Shown: positions 29,199 to 38,626, numbered from the stretch's first letter. The stretch is 64,000 nt of DNA from Leifsonia aquatica (GCF_014190775.1 NZ_JACHVP010000005.1:124001-188000); one strand, 5' to 3'. Program-made: numbers and translations. The notes: generated from the letters alone by a model not told the origin.

Positions 29199-30827
29199 AT
29201 GACGATCGACGACAACGCCTGGGGCGGGTACCCCGCGCCGACGGCGAAGCCGCTCTACGAGATCCCGGTGATCCCGCCGGGGTCGACCGCGGACGGCTGG
29301 GCGCCGGGAGCGGGGGTGCCGCTGGGGGAAGCCGGGCTGCAGCCACCGACGTTCGCGCCGCCGGTGGCGCCGGTGCCGCAGCCGGTGGCGCCGGTCGAGC
29401 CGCCTGTCGTGCCGCCTGTGTACGTCGCACCGCCGGTCGAGCCGCAGCCCCCGGCCGGTCCCGTGTACTCGCTCGACGACGTGCCTCCGGCCGCACCCTC
29501 CGTCCCCGTCTACTCCCTCGACGACCTCACGCCCGCCCCGCGTCTCGTCCCCGCCGGGCGGCGTGCGGCGGTGCAGCCGGATCCGACGCCGACCTCCCAC
29601 AGCGCGCCGCTCCCGCCCACCGACTACGAGGCGGAGGTCGCCACGCTCACCGCCCCGGAGCGGGAGGCGCTCGCCAAAGCGGACCCCGAGCTCGTGGCCG
29701 CCCTGCGGGAGGTCGTCCTGCAGCGCGCCTCCGACCTCCATGTCACCGTGGGAGCGCCCCCGATGGTCCGTATCGACGGCGCGCTCACTCCGGCCGGGCC
29801 GGCCGAGCCCTGGGGGCACGAGCGGACCCTCGCCGCGCTCAGCAGCCTCCTGACCGAGCGCCAGGCCGAGATCTTCAAGCGCGAGCTGGAGCTGGATTTC
29901 GCCTTCACCATCTCGGCGAACTCCCGCTTCCGCGTCAACTTCTACCAGCAGCGCGGTTCCGTCGGCGCCGCGTTCCGTATCATCCCGACCGAGATCAAGC
30001 AGCTACGGGAGCTCGGCGTCCCGGAGCAGATCGGCGGGTTCTCCACCCTCCCGCGCGGCCTCGTGCTGGTGACCGGCCCGACCGGTTCCGGCAAGTCGAC
30101 GACCCTCGCCGCCCTCATCGACCTCGTGAACTCGACGCGCGCCGACCACATCGTGACGGTCGAGGACCCGATCGAGTTCATGCACACCCACAAGCGGTCC
30201 ATCGTGAACCAGCGCGAGGTCGGCCACGACACCCACAGCTTCAACAACGCGCTCAAGCACGTGCTGCGTCAGGACCCCGACGTCATCCTCATCGGCGAGC
30301 TCCGCGACCTCGAGACGATCTCGGTGGCCCTGACGGCCGCCGAGACCGGCCACCTCGTCTTCGCCACCCTGCACACCCAGGACGCCCCGCAGACGATCGA
30401 CCGCGTCATCGACGTCTTCCCGCCCCACCAGCAGGACCAGGTGCGCGCCCAGCTCGCCGCAACCCTGCAGGGCGTCGTCTGCCAGACCCTCGTCAAACGC
30501 GCCTCCGGCCGCGGCCGCGTCGTCGCCACCGAGGTCCTCATGATGACCCCCGCCATCGCCAACCTCATCCGCGAGGGCAAGACCTACCAGATCGCGTCAT
30601 CCATGCAGGCTGGCCGCGGCGACGGGATGCACACGATGGACCAGCATCTGGCGGAACTGGTCAACGTGGGGGCGATCACGCGCAAGGCAGCCCTGGAGAA
30701 GGCGCACGACCTCGAGAGCATCACAAGGCTCATACAACGGGTCGACACTCTGACCGACTCGTCGTCGCAGGCCATCGCCGCCAGCGAACCCGACTTCGGT
30801 GACAGCTTCTCCGGGCAGGTGCGCTGA
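29199..30827 (+). CDS. pilT: Type IV pilus retraction ATPase PilT with a proline-rich N-terminal extension
   Basis: A 542-residue retraction ATPase; usual PilT is about 340-380 residues. Residues 1 to about 150 are Pro/Ala/Val-rich and contain VYSLDDV and VYSLDDL, a short repeat; the PAS-like and RecA-like PilT core starts near ELVAALREVVLQRASDLHV. Walker A GPTGSGKST begins at residue 293, VEDPIEFMH is the Asp box, LIGELRDLETI is Walker B and ATLHTQDAPQTIDR the His box. The PilT-specific AIANLIREGKTYQI and final MQAG motif are present. Presence of PilT predicts retractile pili (twitching or DNA uptake). It starts eight bases after pilB. Confidence 0.94.
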   Translation: MTIDDNAWGGYPAPTAKPLYEIPVIPPGSTADGWAPGAGVPLGEAGLQPPTFAPPVAPVPQPVAPVEPPVVPPVYVAPPVEPQPPAGPVYSLDDVPPAAPSVPVYSLDDLTPAPRLVPAGRRAAVQPDPTPTSHSAPLPPTDYEAEVATLTAPEREALAKADPELVAALREVVLQRASDLHVTVGAPPMVRIDGALTPAGPAEPWGHERTLAALSSLLTERQAEIFKRELELDFAFTISANSRFRVNFYQQRGSVGAAFRIIPTEIKQLRELGVPEQIGGFSTLPRGLVLVTGPTGSGKSTTLAALIDLVNSTRADHIVTVEDPIEFMHTHKRSIVNQREVGHDTHSFNNALKHVLRQDPDVILIGELRDLETISVALTAAETGHLVFATLHTQDAPQTIDRVIDVFPPHQQDQVRAQLAATLQGVVCQTLVKRASGRGRVVATEVLMMTPAIANLIREGKTYQIASSMQAGRGDGMHTMDQHLAELVNVGAITRKAALEKAHDLESITRLIQRVDTLTDSSSQAIAASEPDFGDSFSGQVR

Positions 30828-32053
30828 TGGCCGGGGCGACCACCTTCGCCTACCGTGGGCGGAACGGCGACGGCAAGGTCGTCAAAGGCCGCATCGACGC
30901 GCCAGGCGAGGCGGCCGTGGCGTCGCGTCTGAGGACCATGGGCATCTCGCCGATCTCGATCGAGGAGTCCGCCGAGGCCACGGGCCTCAACCGCGAGATC
31001 AACATCGGGTTCGGCAGCGGCGTCAAGCTCAAGGACCTGGCGATCATGAGCCGGCAGATGGCGACCATGATCGGCTCGGGCCTGTCGATCCTCCGGACCT
31101 TGAACATCATCGCCGAGCAGACCGAGAACAAGAAGCTCGCCACGATCATGGGCAAGGTCAGCGATGACGTGGAGGCCGGCGTCGCGATCTCCGACGCGAT
31201 GCGGAAGTACGGCGATGTCTTCCCGCCGCTGATGGTCAACATGATCCGTGCCGGTGAGACCGGTGGATTCCTGGACTCCTCGTTGGAGGCGGTGGCGCTC
31301 AACTTCGAGAAGGAGGTGAAGCTCCGCGGCACCATCAAATCGGCGCTCACTTATCCGGTGATCGTGTTGATCATGTCCCTCGTCGCCGTGATCGCGATGC
31401 TGCTGTTCATCGTCCCGGTCTTCGAGAACATGTTCAAAGGCCTCGGTGGGCAGCTGCCGCTGCCCACGATGATCCTGGTGGAGCTGTCGCACGCGATGGT
31501 GTGGATAGCCCCCGTGCTGCTCGTGGGCGGTGTTGCGGGGGGCATCTGGTGGTCCCGCAACAAGAACACCGAGAAGGTGCGGATGCGGGTCGATCCGGTC
31601 AAGCTCAAGATGCCCGTCTTCGGACAGCTGCTGAAGAAGATCGCGGTCGCGCGCTTCAGCCGGAATTTCGCGAACATGATCGGCGCCGGGGTGCCGATCC
31701 TGCAGGCGCTCAAGATCGTGGGGGAGACCTCCGGGAACTGGGTGATCGAGAACGCGCTGGTGAAGGTCGCCGAGTCGGTGAGGCAGGGCGAGTCGATCGC
31801 CGGGCCGCTGGCCCAGCAGCCGGTCTTCCCCGCCATGGTCACCCAGATGATCGCGGTCGGCGAGGACTCGGGCTCACTGGAGACCATGCTGAACAAGATC
31901 GCCGACTTCTACGACCAGGAGGTGGCGTCGGCGACCGAGCAGCTGACGGCGATGATCGAGCCGCTCATGATCGCCTTCCTCGGCGTCGTCATCGGCGGCA
32001 TGGTGATCGCCCTGTACATGCCCATCTTCCAGATTTCCAGCCTCGTCAAGTGA
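30827..32053 (+). CDS. pilC: Type IV pilus inner-membrane platform protein PilC (T2SSF family)
   Basis: A 408-residue polytopic membrane protein with two T2SSF helical repeats, the platform on which PilB and PilT act. N-terminal TTFAYRGRNGDGKVVKGRID is the usual start; the first repeat has RQMATMIGSGLSILRTL and the second FSRNFANMIGAGVPILQAL. Membrane segments include VIVLIMSLVAVIAMLLFIV and MIAFLGVVIGGMVIALYMPI. The ATG shares one base with the pilT stop, so translation is coupled. Confidence 0.96.
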   Translation: MAGATTFAYRGRNGDGKVVKGRIDAPGEAAVASRLRTMGISPISIEESAEATGLNREINIGFGSGVKLKDLAIMSRQMATMIGSGLSILRTLNIIAEQTENKKLATIMGKVSDDVEAGVAISDAMRKYGDVFPPLMVNMIRAGETGGFLDSSLEAVALNFEKEVKLRGTIKSALTYPVIVLIMSLVAVIAMLLFIVPVFENMFKGLGGQLPLPTMILVELSHAMVWIAPVLLVGGVAGGIWWSRNKNTEKVRMRVDPVKLKMPVFGQLLKKIAVARFSRNFANMIGAGVPILQALKIVGETSGNWVIENALVKVAESVRQGESIAGPLAQQPVFPAMVTQMIAVGEDSGSLETMLNKIADFYDQEVASATEQLTAMIEPLMIAFLGVVIGGMVIALYMPIFQISSLVK

Positions 32054-32218
32054 GCGTTCACACGCTGTACATCCCCTGAACGAGGGCTCCCCATAACTGG
32101 GGTGGTTTATCAAAGAAATTGCCCCCTTTTGTGGGATTCTGCCGAGAATTTGCTCGGAAATACCATCAGCGCATCGGACGGGTCTCGCTCCCATCCGCAC
32201 CCCGCATTCCCCGACCGA
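32054..32218 (+). other. Leader region of the major pilin gene
   Basis: A 165-base gap inside the pilus locus that is notably AT-rich between about 32100 and 32170. It holds small inverted repeats (CCCC/GGGG near 32088-32103 and CCGAG/CTCGG at about 32142-32157). A pilin gene usually needs far more product than its neighbours, so its own promoter is likely here, but I could not assign convincing -35 and -10 boxes. Confidence 0.45.
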
Positions 32219-32230
32219 ATGGACACCGCA

Positions 32231-32731
32231 ATGTACTTCCGTCTCATGGGCAAGCTGAACGCCCGCCGCAAGGGCCTCCTCGAAGAGGGCGAGAAGGGCT
32301 TCACCCTGATCGAGCTCCTCGTCGTCGTGATCATCATCGGCATCCTCGCCGCGATCGCGATCCCCGTGTACCTGGGCATCCAGGACAACGCCAAGGACTC
32401 GGCCGTGAAGTCCGACCTCACGAACATCAAGACGGCTGTCATCGGCTACATGAACGACAACCCGACGGCGACCTACACGACAGCGACCGCCGCCCTGGTC
32501 CCGGCCACGGGCACCACCACCCTCAGCGACGTCCAGAAGAAGTATGGGGTCACCCTCAGCGACAACACGGCGTCGCTGAACACGATCGCGGCTTCCACCA
32601 GCACCACCGGCTTCTGCATCGTCGGCGTTAGCAAGAGCTCGGGTGGGTTGAACTTCAACATCACTGACTCGACCGGCACCAAGAAGGGCGCCGCGTGCGG
32701 CGCCGACGGAGACACCAAGCTCGGCAGCTGA
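32231..32731 (+). CDS. pilA: Type IV major pilin (prepilin) PilA
   Basis: A 166-residue prepilin. The leader ends in basic and acidic residues RRKGLLEEGEKG and is cut before Phe in G|FTLIELLVVVIIIGILAAI, with Glu at mature position 5 and a perfect pilin transmembrane helix. The globular C-terminal part has Thr/Ser-rich stretches and two cysteines (GFCIVGV and GAACGAD) that can form the C-terminal disulfide loop. ATG 32231 is used; an in-frame ATG at 32219 adds four residues, and neither has a clear ribosome site. It is the smallest pilin and the only one preceded by a long leader, so it is taken as the major subunit. Confidence 0.93.
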   Translation: MYFRLMGKLNARRKGLLEEGEKGFTLIELLVVVIIIGILAAIAIPVYLGIQDNAKDSAVKSDLTNIKTAVIGYMNDNPTATYTTATAALVPATGTTTLSDVQKKYGVTLSDNTASLNTIAASTSTTGFCIVGVSKSSGGLNFNITDSTGTKKGAACGADGDTKLGS

Positions 32732-32832
32732 GTGCTCCAGCCGGGATGGGGCGCAGCGTGTGCGGCGTCCCATCCCGGCTCGTCCCCCGGCTCCACCACC
32801 ATCCCGAACCCGACCCAGGGGAGGTGAACGCA

Positions 32833-34224
32833 ATGCCAGCACTGCTCGCCCGGCTCCGCAGCATCCGGACCTCCGAATCCGGCGTCAGCCTCATCGAGGT
32901 GATCGTCGCGATGATGATCTTCGCCATCATCTCCGTCGGCGTCGCTTACTCCCTGCTGTCCGCGTTCACCATCACTGGCGACTCCCGCGCACGCGCCGTC
33001 GCGACCAACCTCGCCGCTCAGGAGATCGACCTCGACCGATCCAGCGGCGACCTCTTCTCGCTCTACAGCACGACCGCCGACAAGCAGGTGCAGGTCCCGG
33101 CCGGGACGGGCGCGGTGTACTCGATCAAGCGCACCGTCAGCTGGGTCTACGGCTCCGGCGGCGACGTCGACTGCAACGCCTCGGCCGCGTCCTCGATCCT
33201 CTACAAGCGCGTGCGTGTGCAGATCAGCTGGCCGAAGATGATCGGTCAGCCCGTCGTCTCCGACACGGTGCTCGCACCGAGCACCAAGATCAGCGTCGAC
33301 ACCCTCGGCACCATCCTCGTCTCCACGAAGTCGGCCGCAGGGGCGCCCGTCGCCGGCATCGGCGTCACCGTCTCACCGGACCCGGGTTCGGTCCCGTCGG
33401 CCACCGACTCGATGGGGTGCAGCTACGTGCTCAAGGTCCCGCCGGGCACCTACACCGTCACCGCGTCCAAGACGGGCTACATCGACCCCTTTCAGAACCA
33501 GGCGCCCAGCAAGATCGTCACGGTCAAGGCGGGGCAGAGCACCTCGGCGGGATTCACCTACGACCGCGCGGGCGCCGTCGCCTGGGCGTGGCCGAGCAGC
33601 GGCAGCGTCACGGTGCCGAGCACAGCCGCCGTGAGCGTCCTCAGCACCTACGGCGTCTGGACCACCGCGGCGACCTCGCCGACGAGTGCGCTGCTCTTCC
33701 CGTCGACCGCCTACAGCGTCGTCGCAGGCGCCTACGCGCCCTACACCGAGGCGAATCCGGGCTGCCGTTCCCCGAATCCGGGCGACTGGCCCCAGTACAC
33801 CTCCGCGGGCCGGACCTACCTCGCGCCCGCCGCACCCGTGACGTCCGTGAGTCCAGGAGTGACTACACCCGCTGCGAACGTCGGGAAATTGCCGATGGGA
33901 TCGATCACCGTCACGAACCCGAACAACCAGAGCGCGAACCTCAACCTCCGGGCGGTCAGCACGACGCCGTTCGTCTCGGGGGACCCAGGGTGCACGGGAA
34001 AACCGCAGACCATCGACTTCGCCCTCGGGGTTCTCGGCAAGTCCGCGAACAGCAAGGTGACGATCGTCCTTCCCTACGGGGCGTGGACGCTCAAGTACGG
34101 GACGTCGACGACACCGTCGACGGCGATGCCGTCGTCGTGGCTCTCCATCCCCACCGGAGCGACCGGCGTGACCATCGGAGCCTCGGGAGCGTTCACCCTC
34201 GACCCCCGGGTGGTGCAGCCGTGA
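32833..34224 (+). CDS. Minor prepilin with carboxypeptidase-regulatory-like (Ig-like) domain
   Basis: A 463-residue prepilin-like protein. The class III signal is SESG|VSLIEVIVAMMIF with Glu at +5. After a pilin-type region (to about residue 150) comes a beta-sandwich segment, about residues 155-245, with PVAGIGVTVSPDPGS and VPPGTYTVTASKTGYID, as in carboxypeptidase-regulatory/PEGA-like domains, followed by a Ser/Thr/Pro-rich beta region to the end. This looks like a pilus-tip or adhesive minor pilin (PilV-like). GGAGGT precedes ATG 32833 by eight bases. It overlaps the next pilin gene (GTGA). Confidence 0.83.
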   Translation: MPALLARLRSIRTSESGVSLIEVIVAMMIFAIISVGVAYSLLSAFTITGDSRARAVATNLAAQEIDLDRSSGDLFSLYSTTADKQVQVPAGTGAVYSIKRTVSWVYGSGGDVDCNASAASSILYKRVRVQISWPKMIGQPVVSDTVLAPSTKISVDTLGTILVSTKSAAGAPVAGIGVTVSPDPGSVPSATDSMGCSYVLKVPPGTYTVTASKTGYIDPFQNQAPSKIVTVKAGQSTSAGFTYDRAGAVAWAWPSSGSVTVPSTAAVSVLSTYGVWTTAATSPTSALLFPSTAYSVVAGAYAPYTEANPGCRSPNPGDWPQYTSAGRTYLAPAAPVTSVSPGVTTPAANVGKLPMGSITVTNPNNQSANLNLRAVSTTPFVSGDPGCTGKPQTIDFALGVLGKSANSKVTIVLPYGAWTLKYGTSTTPSTAMPSSWLSIPTGATGVTIGASGAFTLDPRVVQP

Positions 34225-34955
34225 GCCGCGGACGACACACCATCCGACTCCGTGACGACGAGAGCGGTATCAGCCTCATCGAGTGGATCGTCGCGATGTT
34301 CGTCTTCGGCATCGTCATCACCCTCATCGCGAACCTGTATGTCAGCACCACCCGCGCGATGGACAACGCGCAGAACACGAACCAGAACACCCGGTCGGCA
34401 TCGAATGCGATGAACGAGACGGCCAGGATGCTGCGCGCAGGGACGGACAACCCGGTGCAGGCGACCGGCTTCGGCACGCCCCCGCCCAACGATCCCGCCT
34501 TCGTCTACGCACGCAACGAAGCCGTGCTCTTCTATGCCTTCGTGAACCTGACCGGCACCACGCAGCAGCCGATCCAGGTCCGCATCCGGGTCGACCAGAC
34601 CACGCGGAAGCTCGTCGAGGACATCTGGCCCTCGACGAGCCTGGGCAACGGCTACTGGTCGTTCCCGGCCGAGACGACGACCCCCCAGCGCACGCGCATC
34701 CTGGCCGACGCCATCGCCCCGCGCGCCGGCACCGCTCCCTGGACCTTCACCTACCTGGATTCCACCAACACGGCGATCGCCACGAGCGTCGGCGCCACCG
34801 GCGGCGTCGCCAACGTCAAGACCACGCTCGCCACGATCGCCGCCGTCCAGGTCACGCTCACCGTGCTCACCAAGACCGGTGTGACGGACCACTCCGTGAC
34901 GCTCCAGAACACCGTCGGCCTCCCGAACCTCGGGCAGAACAGGACGATCTCATGA
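34221..34955 (+). CDS. Minor prepilin, PilW-like
   Basis: A 244-residue prepilin-like protein. The cleavage motif DESG|ISLIEWIVAMFVFGIV has Glu at +5 and a hydrophobic helix after it. The mature region is Asn/Thr-rich and predicted beta-rich. In order and size it matches PilW-type minor pilins that prime assembly. GTG 34221 overlaps the stop of the preceding pilin gene and its own stop overlaps the PilX-like gene (ATGA), so the three minor components are translated as a block. Confidence 0.83.
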   Translation: MSRGRHTIRLRDDESGISLIEWIVAMFVFGIVITLIANLYVSTTRAMDNAQNTNQNTRSASNAMNETARMLRAGTDNPVQATGFGTPPPNDPAFVYARNEAVLFYAFVNLTGTTQQPIQVRIRVDQTTRKLVEDIWPSTSLGNGYWSFPAETTTPQRTRILADAIAPRAGTAPWTFTYLDSTNTAIATSVGATGGVANVKTTLATIAAVQVTLTVLTKTGVTDHSVTLQNTVGLPNLGQNRTIS

Positions 34956-36721
34956 TGCTCAGGATCGATGCCTGGTTCCGGGCGATCCGTCGCGGACGTG
35001 ACGATGGGATGGCGCTGATCACCGTCGTGATCTTCGGGACGGTGCTCGTCATGCTGGTGGCGACGGCTGCGGCGTTCGCTGGGAGCGGCGCCATGAAGTC
35101 CCGCACCGACGACGACTGGAACGCGGCGATGGCCGCCGCGTACGCCGGTCTCGAGGACTACAAGGCGCGCCTGGCGAACGACAACACGTACGTGCAGTAC
35201 CGCAACCCGTCCTCGCCCTTCTCCTCCACGAGCACCGGAGTCCTTCCGCCGACGTCGAACCCTGCCTTCAGCGGGTGGGCACAGGTGCCGTCGGGCGATC
35301 CGAGCAGCCCGTCCCGCAGCTACTTCCGGTACGACGTGGACAACTCGCAGTATGCGACGACCGGCGTCGTACGACTGCGCTCGACGGGCAAGGTGGGGAC
35401 AGAGGTCCGGACGATCGTCGTCAACGTCCGCCAGACCGGTTTCATCGACTTCCTCTACTTCACCGACTTCGAGGTGAAGGACCCCGACCAGTCGAACACC
35501 GCGTGCGAGACGTCGAGCGGCAAACCGAACTACGCCTGGTACTACTCGACCAACACGCACGACAGCGACTGCACCGAGATCCAGTTCGGGGCGAACGACA
35601 CCATCAACGGTCCGCTGCACTCCAACGACACCTTGCTGATCTGCGGTTCGACCTTCAACGGGCCGGTCACGACCTCCAACCCCAAGGCGCCCTTCTACTC
35701 CAAAGCCTCGGGATGCTCCAACCCCACGTTCAACAAGGGCACCCCCACGCTGGACGCGACGATCGGGATGCCGCAGACGAACGGTCAGATGAAGCTGGAG
35801 ACGCGGCTCGACGTCGACTCGGTCAAGCGCCCCGGGTGCCTGTACACCGGGCCGACCGTGATCACCTTCACGTCGAACGGGAAGATGAACGTGAAATCGC
35901 CGTTCACGCAGTTCACGCAGATCTCGGGCGACCCGGCGAGCAAGACCTTGTCCACCAAGGACAATCCGATGTGCGGGATCCCGGGCACCGGGGCCGGACA
36001 ACTCGGCTCGGTGGACGGTGCGACCATCGACGTCATCCCGCAGAACCTGGTCTACGTGCAGGACGTCCCTTCCGGCACGACGGACGCGAACGGGTGGGCG
36101 CCGAACACGTGGCCGGCCAACTTCACCTGCACCAACTCGCCGACGACCGGGACCGGATGGAAGATCGGGTCCGTTCAGTATCCGCTGACGAACGAGACCG
36201 TCCCCGCGGCGAACCCCTCGCACTACAACTGCCTGAAGGGCGACGTCTACGTGCAGGGCACGGTGCACGGCCAGATCACCGTGGCCGCACAGAACTACAT
36301 CTACATCACGGGAGACATCACCTACCAGGACGGCACCAAGGACATCCTCGGCCTTGTCGGCAACAACGCCGTCTGGGTCTGGAACCCCTTCAACGGAAAC
36401 ACCCCGATGCTCGCGAAGGACCGCACCATCTACGCCGCGATCCTCTCCGTCGCGCACACCTTCATGGTGCAGAACTACGACAAGGGCACAGCCAAACGCG
36501 GCACGCTCAACATCTACGGAGCCATCGCCCAGGAATATCGCGGGACCGTCGGGACGGCCGGGTCGCCCGGCACCGGTTACGACAAGAATTACAGCTACGA
36601 CCCGCGCTTCAAATACACTGCTCCGCCCAAGTTCCTGTCGCCGGTCTCCACGAGCTACGGCGTGAGCACGCTGGTCGAGGTACCGAAGGCGTTCAACCCT
36701 GACGGGAGCGCGGCCGGATGA
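34952..36721 (+). CDS. Large PilX-like pilus-associated protein
   Basis: A 589-residue protein with a pilin-like N-terminus: RRGRDDGMALITVVIFGTVLVMLVA resembles a class III signal with cleavage before Met, but the usual Glu at +5 is Thr. This is common in PilX/GspK-like components. The rest is a large extracellular domain with repeated short beta strands (NDTINGPLHSNDTLLICGS, GDVYVQGTVHGQITVAAQN), suggesting a right-handed beta-helix, and several cysteines. It is coupled to pilD (ATGA). Adhesion or tip function is likely but not shown. Confidence 0.75.
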   Translation: MMLRIDAWFRAIRRGRDDGMALITVVIFGTVLVMLVATAAAFAGSGAMKSRTDDDWNAAMAAAYAGLEDYKARLANDNTYVQYRNPSSPFSSTSTGVLPPTSNPAFSGWAQVPSGDPSSPSRSYFRYDVDNSQYATTGVVRLRSTGKVGTEVRTIVVNVRQTGFIDFLYFTDFEVKDPDQSNTACETSSGKPNYAWYYSTNTHDSDCTEIQFGANDTINGPLHSNDTLLICGSTFNGPVTTSNPKAPFYSKASGCSNPTFNKGTPTLDATIGMPQTNGQMKLETRLDVDSVKRPGCLYTGPTVITFTSNGKMNVKSPFTQFTQISGDPASKTLSTKDNPMCGIPGTGAGQLGSVDGATIDVIPQNLVYVQDVPSGTTDANGWAPNTWPANFTCTNSPTTGTGWKIGSVQYPLTNETVPAANPSHYNCLKGDVYVQGTVHGQITVAAQNYIYITGDITYQDGTKDILGLVGNNAVWVWNPFNGNTPMLAKDRTIYAAILSVAHTFMVQNYDKGTAKRGTLNIYGAIAQEYRGTVGTAGSPGTGYDKNYSYDPRFKYTAPPKFLSPVSTSYGVSTLVEVPKAFNPDGSAAG

Positions 36722-37557
36722 GCGCGACCGTCACACCGGCACTGCTCGGGTTCCTCGTCGTCCTCGGCGGGGCGCTCGGGCTCGCCGTCGGCTCGTTCCT
36801 CAACGTGGTCGCCTATCGGCTGCCCATCGGCGGTTCACTCGTGAGCCCGCCGAGCGCGTGCCCGGGTTGCGGCTCCGCCATCCGGCCGTACGACAACATC
36901 CCGCTCCTCTCGTGGTTGGTGCTGCGCGGCCGATGCCGGGACTGCCGCGAACCGATCAGCTGGCGCTACCCGCTGGTCGAAGGGGCGACCGGCGTCCTGT
37001 TCGTCGTGGTCGCGGTCGCCTTCCTGCCGGAGTTCTCGACGCACGCCCCTCTTCCGTCGGCCCTCAGGCTGATCGCCTTCCTCTATCTGGCGGCCATCAC
37101 CGTCGTACTGGCCGTGATCGACATCGACACGCACACGCTCCCGAACCGGATCGTGCTCCCCGCGTACATCATCGGCGGCGTGCTCCTGGGCACGGCGCTC
37201 GCGATCGACGGCGAGTGGACACGACTGCTCTCCGCCGCCGTGGGTTGCGCCGGGGCGTTCCTCCTCTATCTGGTGCTCGCGCTCGCGCGTCCCGGGGGGA
37301 TGGGATTCGGGGACGTCAAGCTCGCGGGCGTGCTCGGCCTCTATCTCGGATCGCTCGGCTGGGCTCAGCTCGCCATCGGCGTGTTCGCGGCCTTCGTGCT
37401 CGGCGGCGTGTTCGGCATCGCGCTCACGGTGACCAGGCGTGCGACGCGCACGAGCGGCATCCCCTTCGGTCCATGGATGCTCGCGGGCGCGTGGCTCGGA
37501 ATTCTCGCAGGCGGGCCGCTCTGGGCGGGCTACCTGCAACTGATCGGACTCGGCTGA
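36718..37557 (+). CDS. pilD: Prepilin peptidase / N-methyltransferase PilD
   Basis: A 279-residue type IV prepilin peptidase that cuts prepilin leaders and methylates the new N-terminus. The cytosolic N-terminal domain has the zinc tetracysteine site C48, C51, C73 and C76 (CPGCGSAIRPYDNIPLLSW and RGRCRDC), indicating the bifunctional form. The catalytic aspartates are in VIDIDTHTLPNRI and MGFGDVKL. About eight membrane segments are visible. The ATG overlaps the stop of the PilX-like gene; pilM follows 19 bases later. Its presence makes the locus self-sufficient for pilin maturation. Confidence 0.96.
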   Translation: MSATVTPALLGFLVVLGGALGLAVGSFLNVVAYRLPIGGSLVSPPSACPGCGSAIRPYDNIPLLSWLVLRGRCRDCREPISWRYPLVEGATGVLFVVVAVAFLPEFSTHAPLPSALRLIAFLYLAAITVVLAVIDIDTHTLPNRIVLPAYIIGGVLLGTALAIDGEWTRLLSAAVGCAGAFLLYLVLALARPGGMGFGDVKLAGVLGLYLGSLGWAQLAIGVFAAFVLGGVFGIALTVTRRATRTSGIPFGPWMLAGAWLGILAGGPLWAGYLQLIGLG

Positions 37558-37576
37558 GGCCGGGGAGGAGGAGAAG

Positions 37577-38626
37577 ATGGCGACCAGCATCGTTGGTGTG
37601 GACATCGGCAACGGGATGCTCCGCGCCGTCGAAGTCGCGGATCCGGCCAAACCGAAGCCCACGATCCTGCGGCACGCGGAGATGCCGCTGCCCGAAGGCG
37701 CGGTGAGCCGTGGCGAGGTGATCGAGCCGAACACCGTCGCCGCGTCCCTCCGCGAACTCTGGCGAAAAGGCGGCTTCAAGACGAGGAACGTCGTGCTCGG
37801 GATGGGAAACCAGCGGGTGCTCGCCCGCGACCTGAGCATGCCGCTCATGTCGTTGGAGCGCATCCGCGAATCGCTGCCGTTCCACGTCCAAGACATGCTC
37901 CCCGTCCCGGTGGCGGAGGCGCTGCTCGACTTCTACCCGGTCTCCTACGGCCAGGGCGACAGCGGGCCGACGGTCAACGGGCTCCTGATCGCCGCGGTGA
38001 AGGAGGCGGTGCTCGCCAACGTGCGCGCTGCCGAGCTGGCCGGTCTCACGCCCGTCGACGTCGATCTGATCCCGTTCGCACTCAGCCGTGTGTTCGGAGC
38101 CCGGTCTGGCCTCACGGGCTTCTCCGCCGTGATCGACATCGGAGCGAACACGACGACGGTGGTGATCGCGGCCGCCGGGGTCCCGCAATTCGTGCGCATC
38201 GTCCCGACGGGTGGTGCCGACATGACGCAGGCGCTGCGAGACGGGCTGGAGATCGCTCCGCATCAGGCCGAGGAGCTGAAACGATCGCTCGGCCTGGCGA
38301 CACAGGTTTCGACGATCGAGGACCAACGAGCCGTCGAGATCATCTATCAGACGGCCGGCGAACTGCTCTCGAGCCTGCGGAACACGATCAACTACTTCGT
38401 GAACACACGGCCGGACGCACGCTTCGAGCGGGTGGTCCTCACCGGCGGAGGCGCCCAGCTCCCCGGCTTCGCGGAGGCTCTGGGCGAGATGACGCGGTTG
38501 CCGGTCGCGGTCGGAGATCCGTATCTCGCGGTCGGGCTGTCGCGCACTCTCGACGCGGACGAGCTCAGGGCGAGGCGCACGAGCCTGACGGTGGCTCTCG
38601 GACTCGCGATCGGGCGTGCGGCGTGA
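37577..38626 (+). CDS. pilM: Type IV pilus assembly protein PilM
   Basis: A 349-residue actin-like ATP-binding protein that sits on the cytosolic face and binds PilN. The actin-fold motifs are SIVGVDIGNGMLRAVEV (phosphate 1), AVIDIGANTTTVVIAA (phosphate 2) and RVVLTGGGAQLPGFAEAL (adenosine). A strong GGAGGAGGAG precedes the ATG. The gene overlaps pilN (GTGA). PilM, PilN and PilO form the alignment complex; no PilQ secretin or PilP is present, as expected for a cell with one membrane. Confidence 0.94.
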   Translation: MATSIVGVDIGNGMLRAVEVADPAKPKPTILRHAEMPLPEGAVSRGEVIEPNTVAASLRELWRKGGFKTRNVVLGMGNQRVLARDLSMPLMSLERIRESLPFHVQDMLPVPVAEALLDFYPVSYGQGDSGPTVNGLLIAAVKEAVLANVRAAELAGLTPVDVDLIPFALSRVFGARSGLTGFSAVIDIGANTTTVVIAAAGVPQFVRIVPTGGADMTQALRDGLEIAPHQAEELKRSLGLATQVSTIEDQRAVEIIYQTAGELLSSLRNTINYFVNTRPDARFERVVLTGGGAQLPGFAEALGEMTRLPVAVGDPYLAVGLSRTLDADELRARRTSLTVALGLAIGRAA

